A DNA stretch of 64,000 bases from CAVXGU01 sp963761615 (GTDB lineage: Bacteria > Acidobacteriota > Vicinamibacteria > Vicinamibacterales > CAVVIG01). The notes under the pieces are model-generated. The model was not told where the DNA came from. It searched no databases and worked only from the letters and a program-made list of their open reading frames with translations. The position numbers were made by a program, and so were the translations under genes. The stretch spans positions 744,001-808,000 of the forward strand of contig CAVXGU010000003.1 of the NCBI GenBank assembly GCA_963761615.1, given 5' to 3'. Below are positions 10,604 to 19,187 of the stretch, one piece after another (position 1 is the first letter of the stretch; every line of letters begins with the position of its first letter).

Positions 10604-11485
10604 CTAGCGCGCCTCACGGAGCACGCGCACGTCGCCATTCAGTCCCTCGAAGGTCAGGACCGGTCCTCCGTGCCCGACGCGCACGGTCGCGAACGGGTTC
10701 GCCCGGTAGACCGTCCTGCCGTTCCGCTGTTCCACCACCGGCGCGGCGCCCGACGCCTGCGCGGTGACCTGGAAATCCGTGTAGAGCCCGCCGTTCATCG
10801 TCTTGAGGCGAAGCTCCGCGTCCAGGTCGGCGGGGAAGCGGGTCTCGATGTCGCCGTTGACCGTCTTGAACGTGGAGGCCGCCACCGGGCTCTTCCGGAA
10901 CGACGCCGTCACGGCACCGTTCACGGTGACCGCCGACCCCGAGCCGCCCATGCCGGAGAGTGCGACGGCTCCGTTGACGTTCGACACGTCGAAGGCGCCG
11001 TCGAGGTTCTCGACCCGCACGTCGCCGTGGTTGACCGTGCACGCCGTGAGCACGGTGTCCCGCGGCACGCGGACGTCGAAGTCCACGTCGACGCGATAGC
11101 GCTCCTCGCTCCAGCCCCTGGACCGGCCGCGGTCGCTCACGTGGCAGCCGCAGCGCTCGCCGTCGGCACAGACCGTGATCGTGCCGCCGGTGTCGCCGAA
11201 CGACAGCTGCACGCGGTCCCGGGCCTCGTTCAGCGCCGCGTCGTCGACCGCCTGAATGGTCCGGTGAGCCGTGACCTGGACGTCGGGGCCGTCGTACGCG
11301 CTCACGTGCACCGACCCGTTGATGTCGCTCACCTCCAGGCGGTGCGGCGCCGGGCCCGACCAGCTGAGCGTGCGCTGGACCGTGTCCGCGCGCTGCACCG
11401 GCGTGCCCGGCATCGCGAGGACCGCAATCGAGAGCGCCGACAGGATGGAGACCACCCAGGAGAAGAACGAAGCCACCAGCGTCAT
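10604..11485 (-). CDS. DUF4097-family beta-helix protein, copy 1
   Basis: This is a 293-residue paralogue of the following gene. The N-terminus MTLVASFFSWVVSILSALSI with AVLAMPG is a signal peptide or anchor. Repeats include RLEVSDINGSVHVSAYDG, VRVENLDGAFDVSNVNGA and FKTVNGDIETRFPADLD, with the terminal motif LTFEGLNGDVRVLREAR. Four closely spaced cysteines (CADGERCGCH and ACTVNH) are unusual for the family. GAGGAGG sits 5 bases before the start, and the upstream anti-sigma gene ends 13 bases away. It is probably part of the envelope response controlled by the adjacent sigma factor; that is inference. Confidence 0.8.
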   Translation of the reverse strand: MTLVASFFSWVVSILSALSIAVLAMPGTPVQRADTVQRTLSWSGPAPHRLEVSDINGSVHVSAYDGPDVQVTAHRTIQAVDDAALNEARDRVQLSFGDTGGTITVCADGERCGCHVSDRGRSRGWSEERYRVDVDFDVRVPRDTVLTACTVNHGDVRVENLDGAFDVSNVNGAVALSGMGGSGSAVTVNGAVTASFRKSPVAASTFKTVNGDIETRFPADLDAELRLKTMNGGLYTDFQVTAQASGAAPVVEQRNGRTVYRANPFATVRVGHGGPVLTFEGLNGDVRVLREAR

Positions 11486-11498
11486 GAGTCCTCCTCGT

Positions 11499-12320
11499 TC
11501 AGCCGAGCTGCTGCACGCCCCAGGTCGCGCGCCCCCGCACGTCCGCGTCCGCGCCGCCGTCCGCCGCGAGCTGCCGGAGCGCGCCGAGCGCGTCACGGTC
11601 GTGGTTTTCCACGACGAAGTCGATGAGCGCGATCTGGACGAGCGCCGAGTGCTGTTCGGTCAGCTCCCGGATGGTCGCCTGGCGCACGTCGGGCTGGTCG
11701 CTGAACCGCCGCAGCGCGTCGATGCACGCGAGCCGGACGTTGACGTTCGGATCGTGTCCGAGGGCGTCGACGAGCGCCGACACCACCTGGTGGCCCGGCT
11801 GATCGATCTGGCTGCTCCAGCTGACTCCGCGCAGGCGCTCGACCGCCGACTGCTGCTGGAGCAGGGACAGCATCATCATCTGCCGCGTGTTCTGGAGCTC
11901 CGCGCGGAGCTCGGCGATCGCCGGATCGGGCTGCGCCGGCGCGGGCGCCGCCGGCCGGAGACCGCGCCCCGCGCCGACGCCCACCGCCAGGAGCAGGGCG
12001 GCGAGGGCCGCCTGCGCGAGCGGCCGGCGCGGCCACCAGCCGCTCATCCAGCGGTCGAGGCGATCCCGCAGTCGCGGCGACGAGGACAGCCCCTCGCGGT
12101 ACAGATCCAGCGCCGCCTGGAAGCGCACGCGCATCGACGCCGCGTCCATCGGCTCCGCCGGCACCCCGTCGAGCGCCGTCCAGGTGTCCGCGAACGCCTC
12201 GGCGTCCTGGCGGCACGCTTCGCAGCCCGCGAGGTGATCGCGCACCCGTGCGCGCACCGGTTCATCGAGGTCGTCGACTAGACGACCCGCCAGCTCGTTT
12301 CGGACCTCTTCGCACTGCAT
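11499..12320 (-). CDS. Anti-sigma factor: zinc-finger domain, membrane helix, HEAT-like repeats
   Basis: The 273-residue product opens MQCEEVRNELAGRLVDDLDE and contains the putative zinc site RDHLAGCEACRQD (HxxxCxxC, about residues 29-36), the anti-sigma zf-HC2 signature. A single membrane segment lies at about residues 103-122 (AQAALAALLLAVGVGAG). The periplasmic part has HEAT-like repeats, e.g. VSALVDALGHDPNVNVRLAC and IDALRRFSDQPDVRQATIRE. It overlaps the ECF sigma gene by 43 bases, so the two are translationally linked. It should hold the sigma factor inactive at the membrane; the HEAT part may sense envelope state. Confidence 0.85.
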   Translation of the reverse strand: MQCEEVRNELAGRLVDDLDEPVRARVRDHLAGCEACRQDAEAFADTWTALDGVPAEPMDAASMRVRFQAALDLYREGLSSSPRLRDRLDRWMSGWWPRRPLAQAALAALLLAVGVGAGRGLRPAAPAPAQPDPAIAELRAELQNTRQMMMLSLLQQQSAVERLRGVSWSSQIDQPGHQVVSALVDALGHDPNVNVRLACIDALRRFSDQPDVRQATIRELTEQHSALVQIALIDFVVENHDRDALGALRQLAADGGADADVRGRATWGVQQLG

Positions 12321-12874
12321 GTTCGTTCCTCGTCCCGCGCCGATGTCTGCCGGAGAAAAATGGTCCGGAGGTCCTTCACGGCGCGATGCACGCGCACCTT
12401 CACGGTCCCGACGTCGACCGCGAGAATCTCCGCAATCCGGTCGTACTTCATGCCCCGATACTTCGCGAGCGCCAGTAATTCACGCTTCTCGTCGGAGAGC
12501 TCGGAGAGCGCCCGCTTCAGGCGCTCGGCGTCGCGGGCGCGCTCGAGCTGCTGCTGGGGACCCGGCGTGGGCGTCGCCAGCTCCAGGCCCTCGGGCCCAA
12601 TCGGCGCCTCGGGGCGCCGCCGCTTGAAGTAGTCCGCGCGCGCGTTGCGCGCGATGCGAAACACCCAGGTCTCGAAGCGGCTGTCCTCGCGGTAGGTGCG
12701 CCGGTACTTCAGGATGCGCACGAAGACGTCCTGCACCAGGTCTTCGGCGGCCGTCCGATCGCCGGTCATCCGGCTCAGAAAGTCGTAGAGCGGCCCGTGG
12801 TAGCGCTCGAAGAGCTCGCCGAGGCGGCCCACGTCGCCGTTCCGGACCGCGAGCATCAGCGTTTCGTCGGTCAC
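12278..12874 (-). CDS. ECF-type RNA polymerase sigma factor
   Basis: This 198-residue protein has sigma region 2 (LFERYHGPLYDFLSRMTGDR, then AEDLVQDVFVRILKY) and region 4 (GMKYDRIAEILAVDVGTVKV followed by RVHRAVKDL). I place the start at the GTG at 12874 (VTDETLMLAVRNGD), which gives the normal length. It is followed by its anti-sigma gene with a 43-base overlap and by two DUF4097 genes. The gene lies 56 bases downstream of the cytochrome/TPR gene on the same strand, so read-through is possible. Confidence 0.92.
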   Translation of the reverse strand: MTDETLMLAVRNGDVGRLGELFERYHGPLYDFLSRMTGDRTAAEDLVQDVFVRILKYRRTYREDSRFETWVFRIARNARADYFKRRRPEAPIGPEGLELATPTPGPQQQLERARDAERLKRALSELSDEKRELLALAKYRGMKYDRIAEILAVDVGTVKVRVHRAVKDLRTIFLRQTSARDEERTCSAKRSETSWRVV

Positions 12875-12930
12875 GAGGCGTTCCAGGGGGGAAAACTGCC
12901 CGCCGGAGGAAAGGTTACATCGATCGGACG

Positions 12931-15028
12931 CTAGGGCTGGACGATCGCGTGGTGCTGGCTGTACAGGGCCTGGTGCTGCCGGATGGCGTCGGCGACCGGG
13001 CCCGTCGGGTGGAGCTGGAGGGCCGCGTCCACCGTGAGCACGGCCTCGTCGAAGTCGCCGCTGGCCGCGTAGGCAGCCGCCAGCACGTCGAGCACATCCG
13101 GGTCGCGGCGGCCGGTCGCCTGTACCGCATGCTGGGCGAGCGTCACGGCCTGCTGGGGGTTCCGCAGCGTCGGGTCCGGCGTGGTGGCCAGGAGCCAGGC
13201 GAGGTTCGCGAGCGCCGGCGCCCAGTCGGGCTGGACCCCCAGGGCCTGCCGGGTACTGCTCGATCGCGCCGGCGGCGTTGCCCGTGGCACGCAGCACCAT
13301 GCCGAGGCTCAGGTGGGCCTGCGTGTTGGCGGGATCGAGGCGGATGGCCTCGTTCAGCTCGCCCTGGGCCTCGTCGCGCTGTCCCAGCGAGGCGAGGACG
13401 CTGCCGAGGTTGGCGTGCGCCTTGGCCATGTCGGGCGCCAGCGCCAGGGCGCGCCGGTACTCCGCGACCGAATCCTGGAGACGCCCCGCCATCGTGAGCG
13501 TCGTCGCATAGTTGAAGTGCGTGTCGGCCGAGGTCGGGTCGAGCCGGGCGGCCGCCTCGAAGTGGGCGAGACCCTTCTGGATCTCGCCGAGCTCGAGGTA
13601 GATGAGCGCGACGTCTTCGTGCAGCTCGGCACTGGCCGGATGCTTCTTGATCTCGGCCTCGTACCCGTAGCTGTCCTCGTTCAGGACCTTGGGCCGGAAG
13701 GACGCGACGAGGGCGTCCCGGTCGGCCTGGTTGTGCGTCATGACCTGGACCCAGAGATCGCCCATCTCGTCCTTGGAGCCCTGCCCCCAATGCACTTCCT
13801 GCGGCGGGAGCACGGGGTTGTGCGGATTGTCGGCCGAGTTGTCGTACGTGTACGCCATCGACAGCGTCGTGCCCTTCGGGACCCAGTAGGGCTGCTCGAG
13901 GCGGTACTGGTGCTGCCAGCGGAAGTCCCAGTCCTTGATGTACAGCAGCCACTTCTTCGTCCCGTCGGGCAGGGTGGCCATCCCCTTGATGACCTTGCCG
14001 CGGAAGTGCGCGTGCGCCTGGAGCGAGAGGATCTCGGCGTCCACCGGCAGAGTGTACGAGTCCGCCACCGTGTACGCGGGGTCGCCGGGCGGGATGTCGA
14101 TGCGCTGGTTGCCCAGGCGCAGCATCACGGGCTTCAGCTCGGGCGGATCGGTCGTGAAGTAGAGCCCGATGTCGGGCGATACCGTCTCCGGCTTGCCGTC
14201 GGGCATCATGTGCAGCTCGACGACGAGGTAGTCTCCGGGATCGAGCTCCCACGCGAGGCCCTTCGGGAGAAGGGGGCGGATCTGTCCGGGCGTCCAGCCG
14301 AGGAAGTGGCCGTCCGGGTACTGCGCCGAGCGGAGGATGATGTCCTCGTAGCCGGGCTCGGGATCGGCCTCGTCCATCTTGAACGACGCCGTCGTCGGAT
14401 CGATCCGGATGTTGGCGTGGTGGAGCACCTTCGGGTGTCTGGGCCGGAATTCCAGTCCGCGCACGTACTTCTTCGACGTGATGGGGACGGGGATCACGAA
14501 CACGCGGAAGATGTCGGGGCCATCGGCCTTGAGGTGGTACGCCTGCGGCAGGGTCACGACGAGATCGGGCGTGCCGAGCACCCATCCCTTCGTGAGCGTC
14601 GGCGCGGGCGGCAGATCGACGGGGTTGCCCTCGGGCGCGCCGGCGGCGGCCCACGCCTGGACGCGGGCGATCTGCTCGTCGGTCAGGGGGTGCTGGCCGA
14701 CGAACGGTCCGCCGTACCCCGGTTCCGCCTTCCAGGGCGGCATGTAGCGTGTCGCGACGGCCTTGGCGATCTGTGCGGCGTGGCGGCGAGCGTCGGCGTA
14801 GGTCAGCAGGTCGAACGGTCCGGGTCCGTTGGGCTGATGGCACTCCGCGCACTGATCGAAGACGATCGGCGCGATGTCCTTGGTGAAGGTGGGCGTCGAC
14901 GACGTTCGCGCGGCGGGCTCCTGGCCGCGCGGGGCCGCCAGCGCGACGGCGGTCGCCACGACCACCGTGGTCGCGAGCGCGAGGCCGGCGGTGCGGAGAC
15001 GAGGACGGCGCGTGAACGACCAGGCCAT
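12931..15028 (-). CDS. Cytochrome c / copper monooxygenase-like / TPR fusion protein, copy 1 (one frameshift)
   Basis: This is an exported protein of about 698 residues. A signal or anchor helix lies at residues 12-33. A c-type heme motif CAECH is at 60-64, in the cytochrome-like segment FTKDIAPIVFDQ. A central domain carries HH at 203-204, H273, HxH at 339/341 and DEMGD with M422. That order and approximate spacing match the two-copper sites of peptidylglycine/dopamine monooxygenases. TPRs follow from about residue 450 to the end. The frame breaks after AAGAIEQY; one extra base at 13251-13253 restores RQALGVQPDWAPALANLAWL. It is divergent from receptor gene 1. The substrate is unknown; the copper assignment is my inference from the residues. 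Confidence 0.8.
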
Positions 15029-15155
15029 AAGCGGATCCTTCGGAACTTCCTAGCGTAGCACGTTCGCGCGATGGCGCTGGCGCGCGCGGATCGGCGGGCG
15101 GGATTGATTGCATCTTGTCGCCGCATGATTCGAATTTCATCGACCGTATCGCGGT

Positions 15156-15213
15156 GCTTAGTAATTACCGGAAATTGCCTAAAGGAAGGTCCGCGCTTAC
15201 TAATTATCGGAAA
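15156..15213. repeat. Pair of 19-bp direct repeats with TAATTA cores
   Basis: GCTTAGTAATTACCGGAAA (15156-15174) and GCTTACTAATTATCGGAAA (15195-15213) differ at two positions and are 39 bases apart, start to start. They lie upstream of both divergent genes and look like a tandem operator pair. I did not find the same element upstream of the other receptor genes. Confidence 0.6.
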
Positions 15214-15289
15214 ACGTCAGAACGTATCTGGCTTCTTGGATGCGCGTGTCGCTGTGCGTGTTTTGTGGCGCGTCGCGCGTCAAGTCGCG

Positions 15290-15318
15290 TTGACCCTCCC
15301 CGGGGCGGACGCTAGTGT
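15290..15318 (+). promoter_or_regulatory. Promoter-like element of receptor gene 1
   Basis: TTGACC (15290-15295) and TAGTGT (15313-15318) are separated by 17 bases. The -10 match is weak, but the -35 hexamer and the spacing are the same as those found upstream of receptor genes 4 and 5. Confidence 0.4.
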
Positions 15319-15485
15319 TGCCTCCTGACTGATGTTGCTCCGGTTTTCTCGCGTCGACTCCCGCCCGGTGCTGGCCGCAGTCATCTCGTGATCGCAGTCG
15401 TCTGATCGTCGGAGTCGTGAACCGTCGCGCACAAGCAAGCGATGGTTCAAGTCAGTGTTAGTCGCGTTCCATCAGGAGGAGTGGG

Positions 15486-18400
15486 ATGACACGGAACAGA
15501 ATCGCGGCAGCGCTATTCGCGCTCGCCGCACTGGTCGGGCTGCCAGGGGTGGCGCACGCCCAGAGCGCGATCGCCGGCGTGGTGAAGGACAGCTCGGGCG
15601 CCGTCCTGCCGGGCGTGACGGTGGAGGCCGCCAGTCCGGCCCTCATCGAGAAGACGCGCTCGGTCGTCAGCGACAGCCAGGGGCAGTACAAGATCGTCGA
15701 CCTGCGCCCCGGCACGTACACGGTCACCTTCACGCTGAGCGGCTTCCAGACGTTCAAGCGCGAAGGCCTCGACCTGCCCTCGAACTTCACGGCCACGGTC
15801 AACGCCAGCATGTCGGTCGGCGCCATCGAAGAGGCCGTCACGGTGTCGGGCGCTTCGCCCGTGGTCGACGTCCAGTCGAACATGAAGGCGCAGGTCCTCT
15901 CGCGTGACGTGCTCGACGCGGTGCCCACGGCGCACACCATCCAGTCGGTGGGGCAGCTCGTCGTCGGCGTCACCCTGACCGCGCCCGACGTGGGCGGGTC
16001 GCAGGCCATGCAGCAGACCTACTTCACCGTGCACGGCCTCGGCGCCGCGCAGACCTCGGTGCTGGTCGACGGCATGATCGTCAACGGGCTCCAGGGCGAC
16101 GGCGCGATTCAGAGCTACCTGAACGACGCCATGACCCAGGAGTCGGTGTACCAGACGGGCGGCGGCACGGTGGACTCGCCGACCGGCGGCGTCAAGATCA
16201 ACCTGGTGCCCCGTGAAGGCGGCAACCAGATCCACGGCTCGCTCTTCGAGGGCTACGAGAGCTCCTCGCTCCAGAGCAGCAACATGACGGACTTCCTGTC
16301 GTCGCACGGCGTCACCTCGCTCGACAAGATTCGGCAAGTACACCGACACGAACGGCACGCTCGGCGGGCCGCTGAAGAAGGACAAGCTGTGGCTCTTCGG
16401 GTCGCTGCGCTTCTTCATCGTGGACAAGCCGATTGCGAGCACCTTCGCCTCCGACGGCACGGCCGCCGGCATTGCCGCGTGCTTCGCGAACCCCGGCTCC
16501 TGCCCGCAGGGCGTCGACTCGCAGCACCAGTACAGCGGCATGTCGCGGCTGACCTGGCAGGTGAGCCCCCGCAACAAGTTCGGCGTCTACATGGACCGCA
16601 TCCACAAGATCCGCGGTGCCGCCATGAGCCCGGGCTACGACCAGACGACGGCCTCGGTGCGGTGGAACTCGCCGCTCTACATGACGAACTCGATCAAGTG
16701 GTCGTCGACGGTCAGCAACAAGCTGCTCATCGAGGGCGGCTACTCCAGCAACATCGAGCGCTACAACAACCTGTACGCCGTTGGCGTCGAGCAGCCCTAC
16801 GGCTCGGCCGCGTGGTTCGCCAACGCGGCGCACAACGACAGCGTCCTCGGGACCCAGTGGGTCGCGGCGCCTGACCAGACCGGCCAGTACCCGGACCGGT
16901 ACAACGCGCAGGCGTCGGCCTCCTACGTCACCGGGTCGCAGAACATCAAGGTCGGGTTCCAGAACTCCTGGGGCCTCTTCAACCACTGGTACAGCGCGAA
17001 CGGTGACCTGCGGCAGACCTATCAGAACGGCGCGCCCTTCACCGTGACCGTGCTCGACACGCCGGTGTGGTCGGCCGAGCGCCTGCACCGCAACCTGGGC
17101 ATCTTCGGCCAGGACGTGTGGACCCTCAAGCGCCTGACGGTGACCGCCGGTGTCCGCTGGGAGGACGTGCTCGAAGGCGTCGTGGGTCAGCCGGCGGCCA
17201 ACGGCCGCTTCGCGAACGTCGCGGCCTACGGGGACTTCAACGTGCCCGAGTGGAAGACCTGGTCGCCACGCACCGCGGTGGTCTACGACCTGTTCGGCAA
17301 CGGCAAGACGGCCGTCCGGTTCGGCTATAACCGCTACCAGGCGGCGGCCACGACGACCCAGGCCTCCCTCTACAACCCGTCGGCGCTCACCACGGCGACC
17401 CTGTCGTGGACGGACCTGAACGGGGACGACATCGCCGAGGGCGCACCGGGGTGCGTCTACAAGACGGCCGGCTGCGAGATCAACTTCGCGACGCTGCCGA
17501 CCAACTTCGGCGTGATTTCGCTGGCCAGCCCGGATCCGAGCCTCAAGCGGCCGTACGTCGATCAGTACAACGTCGGCGCGACGCACCAGATCCTGCCGGG
17601 CGTGGCGGTGTCGGCGGAGTGGTTCCACGACATCAGCGGCAACATCATGGAGCGCAACAACATCCTCCAGCCGGGCACCTACGCCAACGGCACGGTGAGC
17701 AACGCCTCGTACAAGGCCATCACCGTGTTCAGCCCGATCGACGGGACGCCGATCACGATGTACGACCCGATCAGTTCGGCCGTCGCCAAATCGGTGCAGC
17801 AGGTCGACAGCACGGACCCGAACCTGAAGCAGACCTACGACGACATGGAGTTCAACGTCGACGCGCGGCTGGCGCACGGCGTGCGGGTGTTCGGCGGCTC
17901 GGCCACCGACCGCACCGTGACCAACACCTGCAGCGCGGCGGCGACGAACCCGAACTTCCTCGTCTCGATCGGCGGGGTGAACTACTGCGACCAGTCCCTG
18001 AGCGGGATCCCCTGGCGCACGCAGTTCAAGCTCGGCGCCACGGTCCCGCTGCCCGTGGCGGGGCTGATCCTGAGCGGCTCCTACCAGGGGCTGCCGGGCT
18101 ACCTCCTCGGCACGCAGTCGCTGACGGCTGGCGGCGCCGGGGCGCCGAACTTCACTGCGATGAGCGGCCTCGGTTCGGCCTGGTCGATCAACGGCAAGAC
18201 GACCTACGCCGTCTGCCCGGGCAACTCCGCCGCGCAGGGCTGCGTGGTGGGCGCGCTCGTGGCGCCGAACCTCGTGTCCTCGTCGCTCAGCGTGCCCATC
18301 GTGAAGCCGGGCACCGAGCAGACGCCGCGCATCAACCAGGTCGACTTCTCGATCGCCAAGCGGGTCACGGTGGGCTCGCTCAAGATCGATCCGAAGCTCG

Positions 18401-18558
18401 ACATCTTCAACGCGTTCAACTCGAGCGCGTACTTCTCGGTCAAGTCGACGACCTACTCGGCGACGTCGACCGCGGGCGTGTCGGCCGGCTCGTATCTGTA
18501 TCCCGGCAGCATCCTGCAGGGGCGGATTCTCCGCATCGGCGCCGTCGTGACCTGGTAG
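15486..18558 (+). CDS. Oar-like TonB-dependent receptor 1 (one frameshift)
   Basis: This is an outer-membrane receptor of about 1023 residues. The signal peptide ends GVAHA before residue 27. A carboxypeptidase-regulatory-like beta domain (about 27-105; SAIAGVVKDSSGAVLPGVTV) precedes the plug (about 115-235) and a large barrel ending IGAVVTW. Eight cysteines lie in predicted surface loops, e.g. CFANPGSC, GCVYKTAGC and CPGNSAAQGC. An extra T in agattcgg at 16330-16331 breaks the frame; correcting it gives DKIGKYTDTNGTLGGPLKKD as in the paralogues. It starts after AGGAGGAG and ends at a strong terminator. It is the only member of the six on the plus strand and is closest to receptors 2 and 3. 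The ligand is unknown. Confidence 0.93.
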
Positions 18559-18621
18559 CCACACGGACCACGTGACGTCCGGCCGTCGAGCGGCCATGCT
18601 GCCCGGCGGTCGGAGCCATCC

Positions 18622-18657
18622 GAGGGTGGGTCTCCACGAGGCCCACCCTCTTTTTTT
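18622..18657 (+). terminator. Rho-independent terminator of receptor gene 1
   Basis: GAGGGTGGG (18622-18630) pairs with CCCACCCTC (18642-18650) around an 11-base loop. Seven T residues follow at 18651-18657. It lies 63 bases after the receptor stop. Confidence 0.88.
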
Positions 18658-18690
18658 GTGCGGCCGGCGGCGCTTCGCTCCCGCCTGACG

Positions 18691-19140
18691 TTACTGCGCG
18701 GCGACCTCGAAGCGTGTTTCCAGGTAGGTGATCGAGGCGCCGTCGATCTGCGAGTACCAGTGCGGCGTCCCGGCCGGGATGAAGATGACGTCGCCCTTCG
18801 CGACGTGGCGGCTGACGCCGTTCTGAATGACGGCAGGCCCGCCGCCGGCCGGGTGCACGATCGTGCCGCCGGTCACGAACGTGCCAGACCCCTCCGTGAT
18901 GTAGTGCACTTCGCTGCCGAGGGGATGGGCGATCGCGCCGGCGGGCCTCGTCCGCGTGACCAGGTTGATGCCGTAGTGAGGCCCGGCGGCGACGGGCGCG
19001 ACGCCCATGCCGTTGCTGCGGTCGGTCAGGGACCGGCCCAGCGTCGCCGTCAGATCGGTCGCCGTCTTGTAGGTCGCCGGCGCGGGGGTGCTCCCTGCCT
19101 GAGCGGCCAGGGCGATGAGCAACACGAGCAGTCGGTTCAT
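18691..19140 (-). CDS. Exported cupin-domain protein
   Basis: This is a 149-residue single-domain cupin with a signal peptide (MNRLLVLLIALAAQAGSTPA). The two cupin motifs are visible: GAIAHPLGSEVHYITEGSGT (metal-binding H and E) and GDVIFIPAGTPHWYSQI (second histidine). GGAG lies 8 bases before the start. It follows the glycosyltransferase-TPR gene on the same strand with a 47-base gap. Cupins of this kind bind a metal and a small ligand or catalyse oxidation or isomerisation; nothing in the sequence fixes the substrate. Confidence 0.82.
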   Translation of the reverse strand: MNRLLVLLIALAAQAGSTPAPATYKTATDLTATLGRSLTDRSNGMGVAPVAAGPHYGINLVTRTRPAGAIAHPLGSEVHYITEGSGTFVTGGTIVHPAGGGPAVIQNGVSRHVAKGDVIFIPAGTPHWYSQIDGASITYLETRFEVAAQ

Positions 19141-19187
19141 GTCGAAGCTCCAGGTGGACGCGGATGATGAGTCGCCGTCCGAACGAG

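Larger units (their letters stand above)
15029..15485. other. Intergenic region between divergent cytochrome/TPR and receptor 1 genes
   Basis: No ORF with support is seen in these 457 bases. The stretch holds a 17/19-identical direct repeat (15156-15213), a promoter-like TTGACC-N17-TAGTGT for the plus-strand receptor gene (15290-15318), a leader of about 160 bases, and the receptor ribosome site AGGAGGAG at 15475-15482. The middle part is richer in A and T than the surrounding genes. Confidence 0.6.

Noticed and set aside
12278..15028. A 916-residue fusion of the heme/copper protein with the sigma factor
   Set aside because: The apparent fusion comes from the extra base near 13252, which places the sigma factor in the same frame. 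The intervening translation is antisense-like and the sigma gene has its own GTG start.
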